Source of the DNA: Craspedostauros australis
Taxonomy: Eukaryota; Bacillariophyta; Bacillariophyceae; Mastogloiales; Achnanthaceae
DNA length: 64,000 nt
Direction of reading: 5' to 3'
NCBI GenBank assembly: GCA_026770025.1
Contig: JAMXDE010000051.1
Span: forward strand, 370,318 to 434,317
The position numbers were made by a program, and so were the translations under genes. The number at the start of each line of letters is the position of its first letter. The stretch's first letter is position 1. The notes beneath the pieces were generated by a model that did not search any database, was not told the DNA's origin, and was given only the letters and a program-made list of their open reading frames with translations. This document shows positions 12,065 through 23,444 of the stretch, piece after piece.

Positions 12065-15000
12065 ATGAGCGACGACACGCCGATGGACGTCGGCGGCACT
12101 CAAGCGCCAACGGCTGAAGATGATCAAGCAACACCTATCGATCTCGACTCAATCTTCAACAAAAAGGAGTTCTGGGCCAACAAGTCGGACGAACTACCCG
12201 ACGACTTGAAGCAACTTGTGGAGGCAAAGGCGCGCGAGGAACAGCAGCAAGACGAGTCTGACGATTCTGACGGGTCTGACGATTCTGACGACGCCAAATT
12301 CGAACTTGACAAGAAGATGACGGCAGAAATAGATTGCAAGAAGCGCATTCTTGAACGGGTCAGTAAGAGTGAGCTGGTCAGTAAGAGGAAGCGGGCCCGT
12401 AAGAGTGGCAAGATCCGAGGTTTGAGAAAAACCCTCGATTCCATCAACAAAGCTGTTGGTGCAACAACCTTCACCGGAGAATGGCTCTCGGCTTGGCTTC
12501 GTGACAAGAATGCAATCCCCCAGTGCATCCTCGACGCTGTGCAGGAACCCAACGACGATCACGAACTCGTCGATGGCGAGAACCCACGCCAATCAGTTCT
12601 CGACCTGTTGACGAAGATCCGCGGTAAAGACCCCAAGGGCTTTCGTGGTCTGAAGTACACCTCGGACACCACCGGCAAAGAAGCTAATGGCTTCGCACAC
12701 TACATCGGCAAGCCCAACTTTCGACATGGAGGAACCGACGACGTGGTCCCCGACAAAGTCTTCATTGCGGCGCCGACCCCACCAGACATCGACACGTCCA
12801 ACCTGGTTCATGTGTACTACGAAGAGAGTGGTAGCGGCAAGACCGTGGAGCTTGCGGCGAGCGCATACACCAGAGACGCTCTGTTCACCATCATGCTCAA
12901 TACTACCGATGTGCAACTTCTCGATTCACCGGATGATGATGAAGTCAAGAACGACCGAAAGATCAACTCCTGGAAGAAGCTCGCACATCAAGTCGAATCG
13001 GTCCTCACGGAAGACAAAACAAGTCTCGGCAGGCTTGGCGACTTCCTGCAAATGTTGGATGGTAAGATGCAAGAGAAAACCACACTGCTCATCGTCGTTG
13101 GGATTGACGAAGCAAGCAAGTCCCCAAACTTCGTCCGGGCCATCATCGACAGCTACAATGACTTTGGAACGGATCTGGGGGGGTTCATCCGGGACATATG
13201 CGCCGAAAAGGCCACGAACCAAGCCGGTCCCTCTGCAGTGGGAGCATCACAAGGCTCCTCAAATGCAGACACACCCCCCTGTGTTCTCAACCACATTGAC
13301 ATCAAAGTCCTATTCTCTGTGGCAGGCACCGGTGCCGACCAAACACGGGTGGGATCAAACCACAAGAACTTCACTCACCTCGATACTTCTGCAAAGGTGA
13401 ATGCCGCAGACGTCTACCACATTCTTCGCAGCGAATACGTGAAAGACGAAAAGAATACCATCATACCGGAGTACAAAGAGCTTGAGCATTCCCCTCTTCT
13501 CAAGGCCATCGTTGATTCCAACGCGCGGATGATCTCAATCTACATGCGGGCGTCAAAAAGGCAAGAAAACATCAACCGAGACCAGGGAAAGAAGTCAAGT
13601 GAGAATGAATACGAGCAGAATGCCATCCTTTCCAAAACCTTCAAAGTCTTCATGAAAAGCAATGGCATGAGTACTCTGGTGAACAATCCGTACCTTGCGC
13701 GGCTCACAGCATCCCAGGCTTTGGCAGTTCTTCTTTTCCAACAGGATAAAGATTTCAGTGAAAAGCTCTCCGATAAACAACTGAACAACATGGATTACGG
13801 GATCACCTTCCAACGCTTCAAGGGTGACCTGGGCGGTTCCATCATGCGTCGGTTGGTCGTCGATTATGGCTTAGTCACCGCAAGGCCACTCACGGGTGAC
13901 GATAAGAGCAAGCCGCAGGCAAGTCCGTTCGCGCTCAGCGATGCCATGCAGCTCCTTTGCCTTTGGCTCATCCAAGGCGGTGAAGCAACTGCGGCTGAGA
14001 AATCGTTTCTCGGAACAACCTCGGCCAGCTTTGAAACCCTCACTGCGCTGCTGGCCGGGGCCGCCATCGCTGCGTCCTCCGTCGTGAAGAAAGATGATGA
14101 TGGGCGCGTCCTTGCTGCTCCCGCCAATGGTTCCAATTCTGACACGATTCAGCAGCAGGAAGCAGACATCTTTGCTGCTCTGGGCAAGGTCGGGATGAAA
14201 ATCAACCCATACCCGGATGCCGACCAGCCAACCCGCTACACATGCAAAACGATCGACGGAGAGCAAATCGTGAACGAACGCGCCGGTTCTGACTTTTGGA
14301 CTCTCAAGCGTACCCACCTGGCACTACTTCCAAGAGACCTCAAGATTCCTCGGGTGTACTTCCACAAGTCAATGATGACTTCCGTCAAGAGCGACGCGGA
14401 CAAGGAGCGCATCATGGCTTCTACTCTTACACAACTCCAGGAAGGCACCACCGCCGCTGATATTCAACTCAACGGAACCATCGACGCTGCTCGTGCACAA
14501 CTCCAGAAAGCCATCGACGCTGCTGTTGATGCACAACTCACGGAAGCCATCACCGCTGATGTTGCTGCACAATTCAAGGAAGCCATCACCGCTGCTGTTG
14601 ATGCACAACTCACGGAGGCCATCACCGGTGCTGTTGCTGCACAACTCAACGAAGCCACCGCCGCTGATGTTGATGCGCAACTCAAGGAAGCCATCGCCGC
14701 TGCTGTTGATGTACAACTCACGGAAGCCATCACCGGTGATGTTGCTGCACAATTCAAGGAAGCCACCGCCGCTGCTCGTGCAGAACTCAAGGAAAGCATC
14801 GCCGATGCTGTTGATGCACAACTCGCGGAAGCCATCGCCATCGCCGCTGCTCGTGCGCAACTCACGGAAGCCACCGCCGCTGATGTTGATGCGCAACTCA
14901 AGCAAGCCATCGCCGCTACTGTTGATGCACGACTCACGGAAGCCATCACCGGTGATGTTGCTGCACAACTCGAGAAAAGCATCGCCGCTACTGTTGATGC

Positions 15001-16126
15001 ACGACTCACGGAAGCCACCGCCGCTGATGTTGATGCGCAACTCAAGCAAGCCATCGCCGCTACTGTTGATGCACGACTCACGGAAGCCATCACCGGTGAT
15101 GTTGCTGCACAACTCGAGAAAAGCATCGCGGCTGCTGTTGATGCACAACGCGTGAACGACACCAAAGCTGCTGTTGATGCTGATGTTGGTTCACAATTCA
15201 TGGAAGCCATCAAGGCTGCTGCTGTAAAACGCACGAACGACGTCGACGCTGCTACCGCAAAAGCCTTGGGTGCCATATTCCGCAACATGGATGCAATGTT
15301 CATGTCTGAAGGCAGATGCATACGTCGCGTTCCGCTGAAGGGCGGCAAAGCAGAAGATATCACAGACTGGTTGAAGTCCTGTCATCCAATTTTCGTCGAT
15401 CGTGACTTACTCCACCAACTCCGTGTGCTCTGGGAGGCCGAACAACAATGCAACGACCAGCAAGACCACAAGCAGAAAGCCCCCACTGTGCCCCAAGCCA
15501 TCCATCCCATTGCCGCGGCGGGAATCAACAACTCCACCAATACATCTCACAAAGCACTCGACGGAGACGCGAAACCGGCCGCCGTTGCCGCTCCCGCTCC
15601 CGCCAACGCATCTCACAGCACAACCACAGACGTCGTGGAACTTATCTTCAACCTGCCACTCATCCACGTTGCAGAAGGTAGCAGTGAGTTCGCAGATGCC
15701 TACGTCACCTTCCTTACGGAGAAGACGGACACCACAGGTAAGAAGATCTACAGTTTGCGAACAATCTGTATCCAAGCCAAAGATTACTCCGAGGATACAA
15801 GCCCAAAAATGGCCATTTACGAGAAAAATGCCTCCGCAGTGGCGAACCCCGGACTGCACCCTCTCTTTGGCGAAGACCGGATCTACACTGCTGCAGGTAC
15901 GCGAAGCGCAGTTGCTTGGAACTCCAGAAAAAGTTTTCCATACGTTCCTTTCGTGGTGGATGATTCCTTCATCCTGAAGAATCAGATGGAAGCAATGAGT
16001 ATGCGCCGTAGTAAAACCGCAAAACATGGCGCGCATGCTGTGCTCTGCCTGGCACCAAGAAGAACCAAACGCGCACGCGACGACCCTGCATCAACCACCC
16101 TAAGACGGAGCAAGAGGGCCAGGTAG
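12065..16126 (+). CDS. Large P-loop NTPase with Ala-rich repeats and possible PD-(D/E)XK nuclease tail (Crinkler/RHS-like)
   Basis: Single exon of 1353 residues. ATG 12065 is chosen because MSDDTPMDV begins protein-like sequence; the next in-frame ATG upstream (11954) would add 37 unlikely residues. In order: an acidic N-terminus; a basic cluster KRKRARK (about residues 109-115), a likely nuclear signal; a Walker A motif ESGSGKT (254-260); a Walker B strand LLIVVGIDEA (341-350, D348/E349); a long alpha-helical middle; about 20 Ala-rich 12-residue repeats (about 799-1052); then a C-terminal block with EFADAYVTF (E1208, D1211) and ICIQAK (Q1237, K1239). The last two fit the E...D...(E/Q)xK layout of restriction-endonuclease-fold nucleases. 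The tail is very basic (RRTKRAR, RRSKRAR). NTPase plus nuclease-fold domain is the architecture described for eukaryotic Crinkler and trypanosome RHS proteins. The NTPase is clear; the nuclease call is inference. Confidence 0.72.
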   Translation: MSDDTPMDVGGTQAPTAEDDQATPIDLDSIFNKKEFWANKSDELPDDLKQLVEAKAREEQQQDESDDSDGSDDSDDAKFELDKKMTAEIDCKKRILERVSKSELVSKRKRARKSGKIRGLRKTLDSINKAVGATTFTGEWLSAWLRDKNAIPQCILDAVQEPNDDHELVDGENPRQSVLDLLTKIRGKDPKGFRGLKYTSDTTGKEANGFAHYIGKPNFRHGGTDDVVPDKVFIAAPTPPDIDTSNLVHVYYEESGSGKTVELAASAYTRDALFTIMLNTTDVQLLDSPDDDEVKNDRKINSWKKLAHQVESVLTEDKTSLGRLGDFLQMLDGKMQEKTTLLIVVGIDEASKSPNFVRAIIDSYNDFGTDLGGFIRDICAEKATNQAGPSAVGASQGSSNADTPPCVLNHIDIKVLFSVAGTGADQTRVGSNHKNFTHLDTSAKVNAADVYHILRSEYVKDEKNTIIPEYKELEHSPLLKAIVDSNARMISIYMRASKRQENINRDQGKKSSENEYEQNAILSKTFKVFMKSNGMSTLVNNPYLARLTASQALAVLLFQQDKDFSEKLSDKQLNNMDYGITFQRFKGDLGGSIMRRLVVDYGLVTARPLTGDDKSKPQASPFALSDAMQLLCLWLIQGGEATAAEKSFLGTTSASFETLTALLAGAAIAASSVVKKDDDGRVLAAPANGSNSDTIQQQEADIFAALGKVGMKINPYPDADQPTRYTCKTIDGEQIVNERAGSDFWTLKRTHLALLPRDLKIPRVYFHKSMMTSVKSDADKERIMASTLTQLQEGTTAADIQLNGTIDAARAQLQKAIDAAVDAQLTEAITADVAAQFKEAITAAVDAQLTEAITGAVAAQLNEATAADVDAQLKEAIAAAVDVQLTEAITGDVAAQFKEATAAARAELKESIADAVDAQLAEAIAIAAARAQLTEATAADVDAQLKQAIAATVDARLTEAITGDVAAQLEKSIAATVDARLTEATAADVDAQLKQAIAATVDARLTEAITGDVAAQLEKSIAAAVDAQRVNDTKAAVDADVGSQFMEAIKAAAVKRTNDVDAATAKALGAIFRNMDAMFMSEGRCIRRVPLKGGKAEDITDWLKSCHPIFVDRDLLHQLRVLWEAEQQCNDQQDHKQKAPTVPQAIHPIAAAGINNSTNTSHKALDGDAKPAAVAAPAPANASHSTTTDVVELIFNLPLIHVAEGSSEFADAYVTFLTEKTDTTGKKIYSLRTICIQAKDYSEDTSPKMAIYEKNASAVANPGLHPLFGEDRIYTAAGTRSAVAWNSRKSFPYVPFVVDDSFILKNQMEAMSMRRSKTAKHGAHAVLCLAPRRTKRARDDPASTTLRRSKRAR
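14460..15220 (+). repeat. 36-bp coding repeat array inside the NTPase gene
   Basis: About twenty units of roughly 36 bp encode a 12-residue helix-forming repeat of the type AAVDAQLTEAIT, GDVAAQLEKSIA, ADVDAQLKQAIA. The unit starting at about 14878 recurs almost exactly at about 15022, a 144-bp (four-unit) recent duplication. The array leaves long open frames on the opposite strand that are not genes. Confidence 0.9.
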
Positions 16127-16537
16127 AAGACTCAACAACCCCGATAGACGACACCAACGACGAGGGGATTGCGGGTATCGTGCCGCGAAGCAACAACCAG
16201 GCAGCCTGACCAAGATGCCAAATGCCGCACGCCTCACGAAGGCGTCGTTCATCGCCGACGCCAGCCAAAGGAGCACACCGAAAAGGGGTTCGGTGTTTCC
16301 AATCCACGCATACATCCATCCGTGCATACATGCATCCTTCGGGACATCTGGTGGTTCTGAGGAGTTGCGCAACGACACTCATGTTGGTACCAATGCATGG
16401 CCCTCAGGAAAGAAGGGCTGCGTTGCAGTCTCGCCAATATTACATGTAAAGAAAATCACTAGTACCAAATACACTAATACATGCAACACTCCAAGACAAG
16501 TGCGGCCGCGAATGCTGCGCCGGCATGATCTTCACAG
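16127..16537. other. 3' flank of the NTPase gene, no gene seen
   Basis: It contains CATACATCCATCC-type short repeats at about 16305-16340 and nothing else that I can support. Confidence 0.5.
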
Positions 16538-17771
16538 CAAGACACGGGAATTTCGCTAAAACTCGATGCCGTTTGCGTTCGACCACATGGACTAATCCCC
16601 CAATCCCCCAAACGAAATCTGGGTGGACTCAATGGACCACAATTGAATTTGTAGTTTAACGCATTTAACGCCTTTTGGTTTGAATACCGAACACCTTCCA
16701 ACGAACACAAGTTCGATGAAAGTACCAATAGTCCGACAAAGGTCCGGCGAGTCCGATGAAAGCGGACATTCTGCAACGCGCGCCACAACGGTTCAAGAAA
16801 CCGACTCGTGTCCAAACAGCCATTCTGTTGCAACAAGACCCAATGACAAAACAAGAGCCCAAAACCCCGTGCCAATCTGTGTCACTCCGCATCAGCAATC
16901 AGCCAACCAATTGGCACACCAACATTCACCAAAAAGAGGAAGCAAAGGCAGCAGGGAATTTGGAGTGTTCCAGACAGAATTGCAGTGCAGCTGGAAAGAG
17001 CGTAGCCTGCGGCGTGGGATAATGGTGAACGTGTGACGATCGGCAGACGCGACGGGTGTGCGTTGTGTGTGCACTCTGACTGTCTCAGCAGACGCAGCGG
17101 GCAGGAGAATTTGCCGCCACTCCGTCCGTCATCAGACCGTCAACCAACGCGGAAATTCACGAACCAGCCAATTTCCACCAACCAGTTTATTTTGTGCTCC
17201 ACCGCGACTCAAAACGTCGAAATGTCCACGCGACATTCCATGGACACGGAGATTTCGCATCGACCTCCAAGGCTAGTGTATCAATGTAGACCACCTGTAT
17301 CACACAGGAAAAGTACAAGCCACATCATACATGTTTATCATACTTTTAGCATTGTGACATTAATAAGTTCCTATCAACACACATTATCTAATGAAGGGAT
17401 AAATGCCTACTTCAGTTGTAGATATGTGCATCATCCATCTGTTTGCTCCAATTCTGTACATCGTGGATCGTATGCTGACTAAACCTTCATAGGAAAGGAT
17501 AAAATATTACACTTTAACAAGAATAGTGCATCCCAAGCATTCCAATGGGTATGCTGCCAGCTAGCAAGTGTATTTATCCATCTGGAAGAGATGCTGATAT
17601 CCAAATCTATGAACCTTGTCATACTCAGTGCTACGCTCGACGCTGCACAATCTTCTGCATGTCTACGCATTCCTCAGGCCATTTTGTGAAATCCGACCGG
17701 CGGCACCACTCCAATCACACTCTAAAGAGTACGGCCATGGAGTTTGAGGTCCTTGATTCGCCTGGAAGGGA

Positions 17772-18551
17772 TGTTGGCAAGTTCCACACACGGATGGCCT
17801 TGGCATTGCTGACGATGGTGTTGGTTGTTACAATACTCTCGTTAGTTCATTCCATTGCTACTCCGATACTCTCGGTGTCTCTTCAATGCTCTTGAAATCT
17901 CTTGTCTACCCAATCCTCTCAGTGGTTTGTCCGTCCGACTATGAGTTGGCACGTGAGATGCTCTCTTGCTGTTACTCATATTCTCTCTCTATGCTGATAT
18001 TGCGTGCTAATACCATGCATGATAGCGTGTATTCAACGCAATCTTGATCTTCCTCCTTCTACTAGTCCACTCCTTTGCATGTAGTAGTCAGTGCCATGCA
18101 TTCTCTGCACCTTGCACCTTTGACGATCACCATGATACTTCAATCATAAGATTCCTACCTTCTGTTCTGATTCCGAACCAGCTGTCAGTTCGAATGGCAT
18201 GGACTTTGGAGTCAATGTCAGTCATCGTCATTCCATGGATGTGCTGATTCCATATTCCATTGATGATGCTGTAGGAGTATCAGGTTGGTGTCATTTGAGG
18301 TTTAGTTGGGAAACATACCGATCCAGTATCGATATCATAGGTTTCTGGATGAGTGGGCAGATCGAACATCTGATACTCTCAGATTTCCTGTTTCACGTCT
18401 GTCCGACGTTGGGCACAAAAGTGGCGTGCATAATTTTGGTTCGTGATTCACACAACCGTTGATGGCCAATGATGCAAATGTCAATGCTGCTCAGCGCGCG
18501 GGGTGAGAGAACAATGGGTGAGAGATGCACATACACATATACATCCCAACA
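17772..18551 (+). mobile_element. Diverged solo LTR (819-bp family) inside satellite
   Basis: It starts TGTTGGCAAGTTCC and ends ACATCCCAACA, aligning along its length with the intact copy at 22343-23161 but with many differences. It is flanked by AAGGGA on the left and ACGGGA on the right, a 6-bp target duplication with one change, and it interrupts a satellite unit. It is older than the other copies. Confidence 0.75.
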
Positions 18552-18726
18552 ACGGGATCTAATTCTACTGATGCTGATATCCTGAAGTACTGAAACATAC
18601 GCATTATGCTGCTCAGCGTCCTGAGCAGATGTGCATAGAAAATGTCAATCATATTCAATGTAGCACCTTGGCGAGTCCAAACGCACTCCATGGAGGGCAG
18701 TCATGGAGTTGGAAGCTGTACACCCA

Positions 18727-19644
18727 TGTCAGGAATCGGGTGTTATGAAACACGTGATTGCCGCACCTCCCAGGAGTATTTGGAGTCAAGTGTTGTGAAA
18801 CACTAAATTACCGCACCTCCCGATGTGACATTATGAGCATCAAAATGTGAGGTACATGATGAGGCGAAGGCTGTCCTGAGACGAATGGCGAATGACAAGT
18901 GTGGATCGGATGATGATGACTGTGAAGGGTAATGCAATCATCCAATACACGATTGCATGTCACATGGGGCTGCAATGATGCATTCGTGACCATCATCAGG
19001 TACAAGCGAATACAGCCCTCACGTAATGACGAACAAAGAACCGAGGAGTGGAAATATTCCATTACCACGAAGTACAAAAAGGATCGTGAGAGAACCCTCC
19101 GGTGATAATGGATGAAGCTGGTGACGAACCGGCGAAAGGAATGTGATAAGGGATGGCTGCCTCAACACGAGAAATCGTGTGAGAATGTGATAAGGGATGG
19201 ATGCCTCAACACGAGACATCGTGTGAGAAATCGTGAGAACAACGGTTCAACCGTGAGAACAGTTGTGTCTCTTGTGTTTTGTGAAAACACGAAGATGATG
19301 ATCCGACTGAGTGAAACGAGTCGGTAACGCCTGTGAATCAATGATGTCTATGCTGACGAAACTATTGGTAGAGGGCAGGAGATGGAATATCTGAGATGCA
19401 TGATGAGATGCACCAATACTACAAGATGAGATGTACATGGAGTACATGCTGTATAACATGATGAAGCAGGAGGACAGCACTGCATGAGCAAGGGCAAGAC
19501 TGTGTGCTACTGTGGATTATGTATGCTTTGGCAAATGGAATTGAAAGTGATGAAGATGTTGTACTCACAGTTCCAACAATGCAATAACATGAATAGGTAA
19601 CCAGATACTACTACTAGAGACTGGGGTACCCCGGATTTCCAACA
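18727..19644 (+). mobile_element. Solo LTR (918 bp) of the element B/C family
   Basis: It begins TGTCAGGAATCGGG and ends CCCCGGATTTCCAACA, like the LTRs at 57190-58125 and 39837-48177. It is flanked by the direct repeat CACCCA (18721-18726 and 19645-19650). No internal sequence is present, so it is a solo LTR left by LTR-LTR recombination. It is inserted next to satellite DNA. Confidence 0.9.
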
Positions 19645-20830
19645 CACCCACTAGCAAGGCGCATCAACATGCCCTCAGGTGAACCTCATGTCACGACGCT
19701 GCTGAGCGCTGCTTGATGTCAGCATCAGTAGAATTAGATCTCTTCCAAATGGACCATGGACTTCAAACTCCACGGCCATAGCCATTGAAGTCTACTTGGA
19801 GTGTTCAGAAGTGGCATGTCTCAAGACGGCCGACCAAAGGCATAGATGTGTGGAATACTGCGCAAGGCGATGCCTACTGTAGAGATGCATCCCAGGAAGT
19901 ACTGCATGACAACAGAATCTGTAAGACTGGATCCCATACAGATGGGCCTTGCATTTCCACCACCATTTGCGTACTCTTTAGATTGCATGCGGAGTGACTG
20001 AAGTGTTTGTGTGGAGTATAATCGATGTTGTCTATGCACATATGTGCAGAACACTGTACAACGCAAGGCGTATCGTTCAGCACCACGTGATATGAGCATC
20101 CATGAAATTGGATCCCTTCCTGATGGATCTAGGGGCTTCCAACTCCATGCCCATATTCCGTGATGTATGGTTGGAGTGGTTGTAGCGTTGGATCAGAATA
20201 CGATCGACAGTTCCCATGCGCAAATATCCAAATCACTGCCCAGTGCGACACGTACTGTTCAGTACTGCGTGATATCAGCATCTGTAGAATTAGATCCCTT
20301 CCAAATGGAGCTAAGACTTCAAACTCCATGACTGTACTCTTTGGAGCGTGTTTGGAGCTACGCAGTTGATCATATCTCTCAAAACAGCCTGCCAAATGCA
20401 TAGATATGCGTAATGCAGTACAGAGTCAAGCGTACCGCACAGTATGATGAGGTTCATAGGTTTGGATACCAGGATTCCTTCCAGACGGATCCAGATACTT
20501 GGAAACCACCCCCATACCCATTGAAGTGCTTTCACTATGACGATGTTGGTAAAATTTCAGATGTTGGATCTTTCATATGAAGGTTGGGTCCAAACCCTGC
20601 ATACCGCGCAGAGTCGCCGTGCGCTATCACGTGATTTGATCGCGTACGATGTGCAACATCTTCTAGATGGATCCATTCACTCGCAAGCTGGCAGTATAAC
20701 CATTGGAATGATCTCAATGTTCTGATCTTGTTTAGATGGAATATTGTTATACTTTTCAATGAAGACTTGGTCAGAATACGATCCACAACGCACAGAATTG
20801 GAGCAAACAGGTGAATGATGCACATATCTA
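19645..20830. repeat. Satellite array, about 180-190-bp units
   Basis: Blocks resembling GATATCAGCATCTGTAGAATT..GATCCCTTCC recur at about 19716, 19904, 20089, 20271, 20450 and 20634, alternating with a GCATAGATATG..GCAGTAC block at similar spacing. The same units, in either orientation, occur at about 17480-17771, 18552-18720, 23162-23444 and 25302-26250. Confidence 0.8.
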
Positions 20831-21152
20831 CAACTATAGTAGGCATTCATTCCTTTCATTAGATGATGTATGTTCATATGTACTGGTTAATGTTACCAGT
20901 ATGACAAACACGTATGATGTGGCTTGTACTTTTCCTGTGTGATACAGGTGGTCTACATTTATATTCTGGCCTTGGAGGTCGATGTGGGATCTCTGTGTCC
21001 ACGAGATGTCGCTCACACGTTTTGTGCAACTGAGTGCTGTGAAAATCAACTGGCTGGCAGAATTCGGGACTTCGAAAGGGCTGGTTCGTGGATTTCCTCG
21101 TGAACCAACAGAATAACACGACTCACAGCTTCGCACAAAATTGGTTGGTGGC

Positions 21153-21290
21153 GTTTCGACGAAAGTACGCACGCGCCAATGATGGTCGCAACCATTCGAT
21201 GAAAGTAACACAGGTTCGATGAAAGTAGTCACGCTTCGATGAAAGTAATGTCACTTCGATGAAAGTAACACCACTTCGATGAAAGTAGCA
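21153..21290 (-). repeat. 20-bp direct repeats TTCGATGAAAGTA
   Basis: TTCGATGAAAGTA begins at 21194, 21214, 21234, 21254 and 21274, a strict 20-bp period, with a variant (TTTCGACGAAAGTA) just before. A related copy lies at about 16709 near the other end of the inverted structure. The regular phasing resembles binding-site iterons or subterminal repeats of a DNA transposon. Confidence 0.85.
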
Positions 21291-22342
21291 ATACTACTCT
21301 TAACGTCTATAACGTCTAATTAACGTCGGGACACATGGACTCGGTCTCCCCGTCCAACTCATTGGGGTTTTGACGTGGTTGTGAACGGGACCGGACTGAT
21401 TGGAGTCTTGCGCATGTGGTCTCCGCGAACTTTCGGCGAAATTCCCGTGTCTTGCAGGGGAACACGGTAATTTGTCCACTCACGACTCCACGAGCTCGTG
21501 ATTGAGCTGAATCGAGTCGTGCTTTATGACGTAGTTCCCGTCAAGCGCTGAAGTTGCGCGCCGGGCGTGCCTGATCCCGGAACGCCGCTCTCGCCCGATT
21601 CCCAATCGCGCGCTTGGTTAGTTGTGAGGTTCGCTTGTGCAAACGAGTGTCACTTTCGTGTCGTTTGGCGAACGGGCGTGATGCCGAAAACAAGCTTCAG
21701 AGTACTGCGACATGTTACATTGTTTCAATTCGGACAAATGTGTTCTTCATTTTTGGACAAGTCACGATTTCGTGTCGCATACACATAATATGCTAGCTAT
21801 TTCGATTATGTTTGAAATGTCCTACCGCCAATGAAAAATATTGTGTACAAATATACGTAGAACAAGTACCAAGTTTGGCTTTGTTTGAGTTTTTGTGTCG
21901 GGGGACACAGGGGGGACATTTTGGAGCTGATCCAACGGTGAAGTTTTGTCTTGTCACGTTGCTTGGGTTTCGTTCCGCAGAAGCCATTCGTCACGCATCT
22001 GTGCGCATGGCAAACGGCAACCACGATCGTGGCGAATGAATCTGCCTGTGTTTGCAATACTTAGTGGCACAAAACTTCCGAATGTCTATGCGACATCCCA
22101 TGGACACAAAGGCTTCGCATCAACTTCCAAGGCTAGTACATAATGTAGATCACCTGTATTACACAGAAAAGTACAAGCCACATCATACATGTTTGTCATA
22201 GTCTTCACAGCATGCATTTAATTAATCCATAAAATATAGCATCTAATGAAGGGAATAAGTGCCTGATTTAGTTGTAGATATGGGCATCATCCATCTGTTG
22301 CTCCAATTCCTTGCGTTGTGGGTCGTATCCTGACCAAACCTT

Positions 22343-23161
22343 TGTTGGCAAGTTCCGCGCACGGTAACCTACGATCGTGGAAGGTGGTGTTGGTTGATAG
22401 TCGTTCGTTTGCTATTTCATTACTTGGCTACTCCGATGCTCTCGGTGTACGCCCGTTCTCTTGCCCGATGCTCTCGGCGCTTCAATCTGTTTCGTAGATT
22501 CAGTTCTCCGACACGACTATGAGTCGCTACGCGAGATGCTCTCTCGTCTCTCTCTCTCTCTCTCTCTCTGTATTCTCTCTCCCTCTCTCTCAACATCGTG
22601 TGCTCGTTCCACACGATACTCCGTGTTCGATGCGTACTCCGCATTCAACACTCCGTTCGTTCAGTACTGGCTCCTACTCCATGAGTACTCGCCATTTGAA
22701 GTTCACCTTCTGTATCCATCATGCTGATCCTCTTCGGTCATCGGATCTTCACCTCCTGCTCTGGCTTGGAGACAGATGTCGACGTGGTGACACGATGACA
22801 TCCTGTCGACGTCAGTAGGCGTCCTTCTGCTCTCCAGATGTCACGTTCCATTGGTGATGCAGGAGCCTATCAGATGATATCATCATCTGAGGTTTAGTTG
22901 GGAAGTACCTCGAAATTCTCTTGGTACCATTGATGGATGGACGGACGATCTTCCAATTTTCTCAGAAATCGTTATTTGCAAATTTCCTCCAGAAATCTTG
23001 CCCCTTTTGGTGTGTTCCGTTTCCCCTGTAATTCTGACGAATCACAGTATACTATCGACACGAATGTAGTTATACCGTCCAAGTGCGTATGAGAGAATAA
23101 CGGGTGAACGATGCACATATACACGTACATCTCGACATATACTCACATGTACATCTCGACA
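22343..23161 (+). mobile_element. Complete solo LTR, 819 bp
   Basis: It runs from TGTTGGCAAG to ATCTCGACA with flanking direct repeats AACCTT (22337-22342 and 23162-23167). The uninterrupted target is preserved in the opposite arm of the inverted repeat at about 26240-26250, which proves insertion. It contains a TC-dinucleotide run at about 22545-22585. Other copies are at 3131-3619, 17772-18551 and 39788-39836. Confidence 0.93.
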
Positions 23162-23444
23162 AACCTTCATTGGAAAGGATAAACATACTACATTATAACA
23201 AGATCAGCGCATCGAGGGCATTCCAATGGGTATAATACCAGCTTGAAAACATCTAGATCCGTCTGGAAGAGACACTGGTATCCAAATCTGTGAATCGTGT
23301 GATACTGCACGGCATGCAACACAATGTACATTCTTCTTCATATCTATGCATTCCACAGACCGTTTGGAGCAATCCAACCAGCCATATCACTCCAATCACA
23401 CTCCAAAGAGTACATACATAGGGTGTGGAGTCCTAGATCCGTCA

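Larger units (their letters stand above)
16538..21456. mobile_element. Large inverted-repeat structure I with satellite core (foldback-like)
   Basis: CAAGACACGGGAATTTCGC at 16538-16556 is repeated in inverted orientation at about 21437-21455. Inside, the two flanks are diverged inverted copies: the block ending CGACCTCCAAGGC..GTAGACCACCTG at about 17220-17300 pairs with about 20940-21020. Both carry GATGAAAG-type short repeats near the outer ends. The centre is a satellite of about 180-190 bp, split by two solo LTRs. Long, internally repetitive inverted termini are typical of foldback elements; no transposase is present. Confidence 0.55.

Noticed and set aside
14369-15363. Long minus-strand open frames (259 and 299 codons) opposite the NTPase gene
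   Set aside because: They arise from the 36-bp coding repeats on the plus strand and are low-complexity throughout.
21153-21290. CRISPR-like array
   Set aside because: Repeats of 13 bp with 7-bp gaps in a eukaryotic chromosome; spacers too short and no cas genes.
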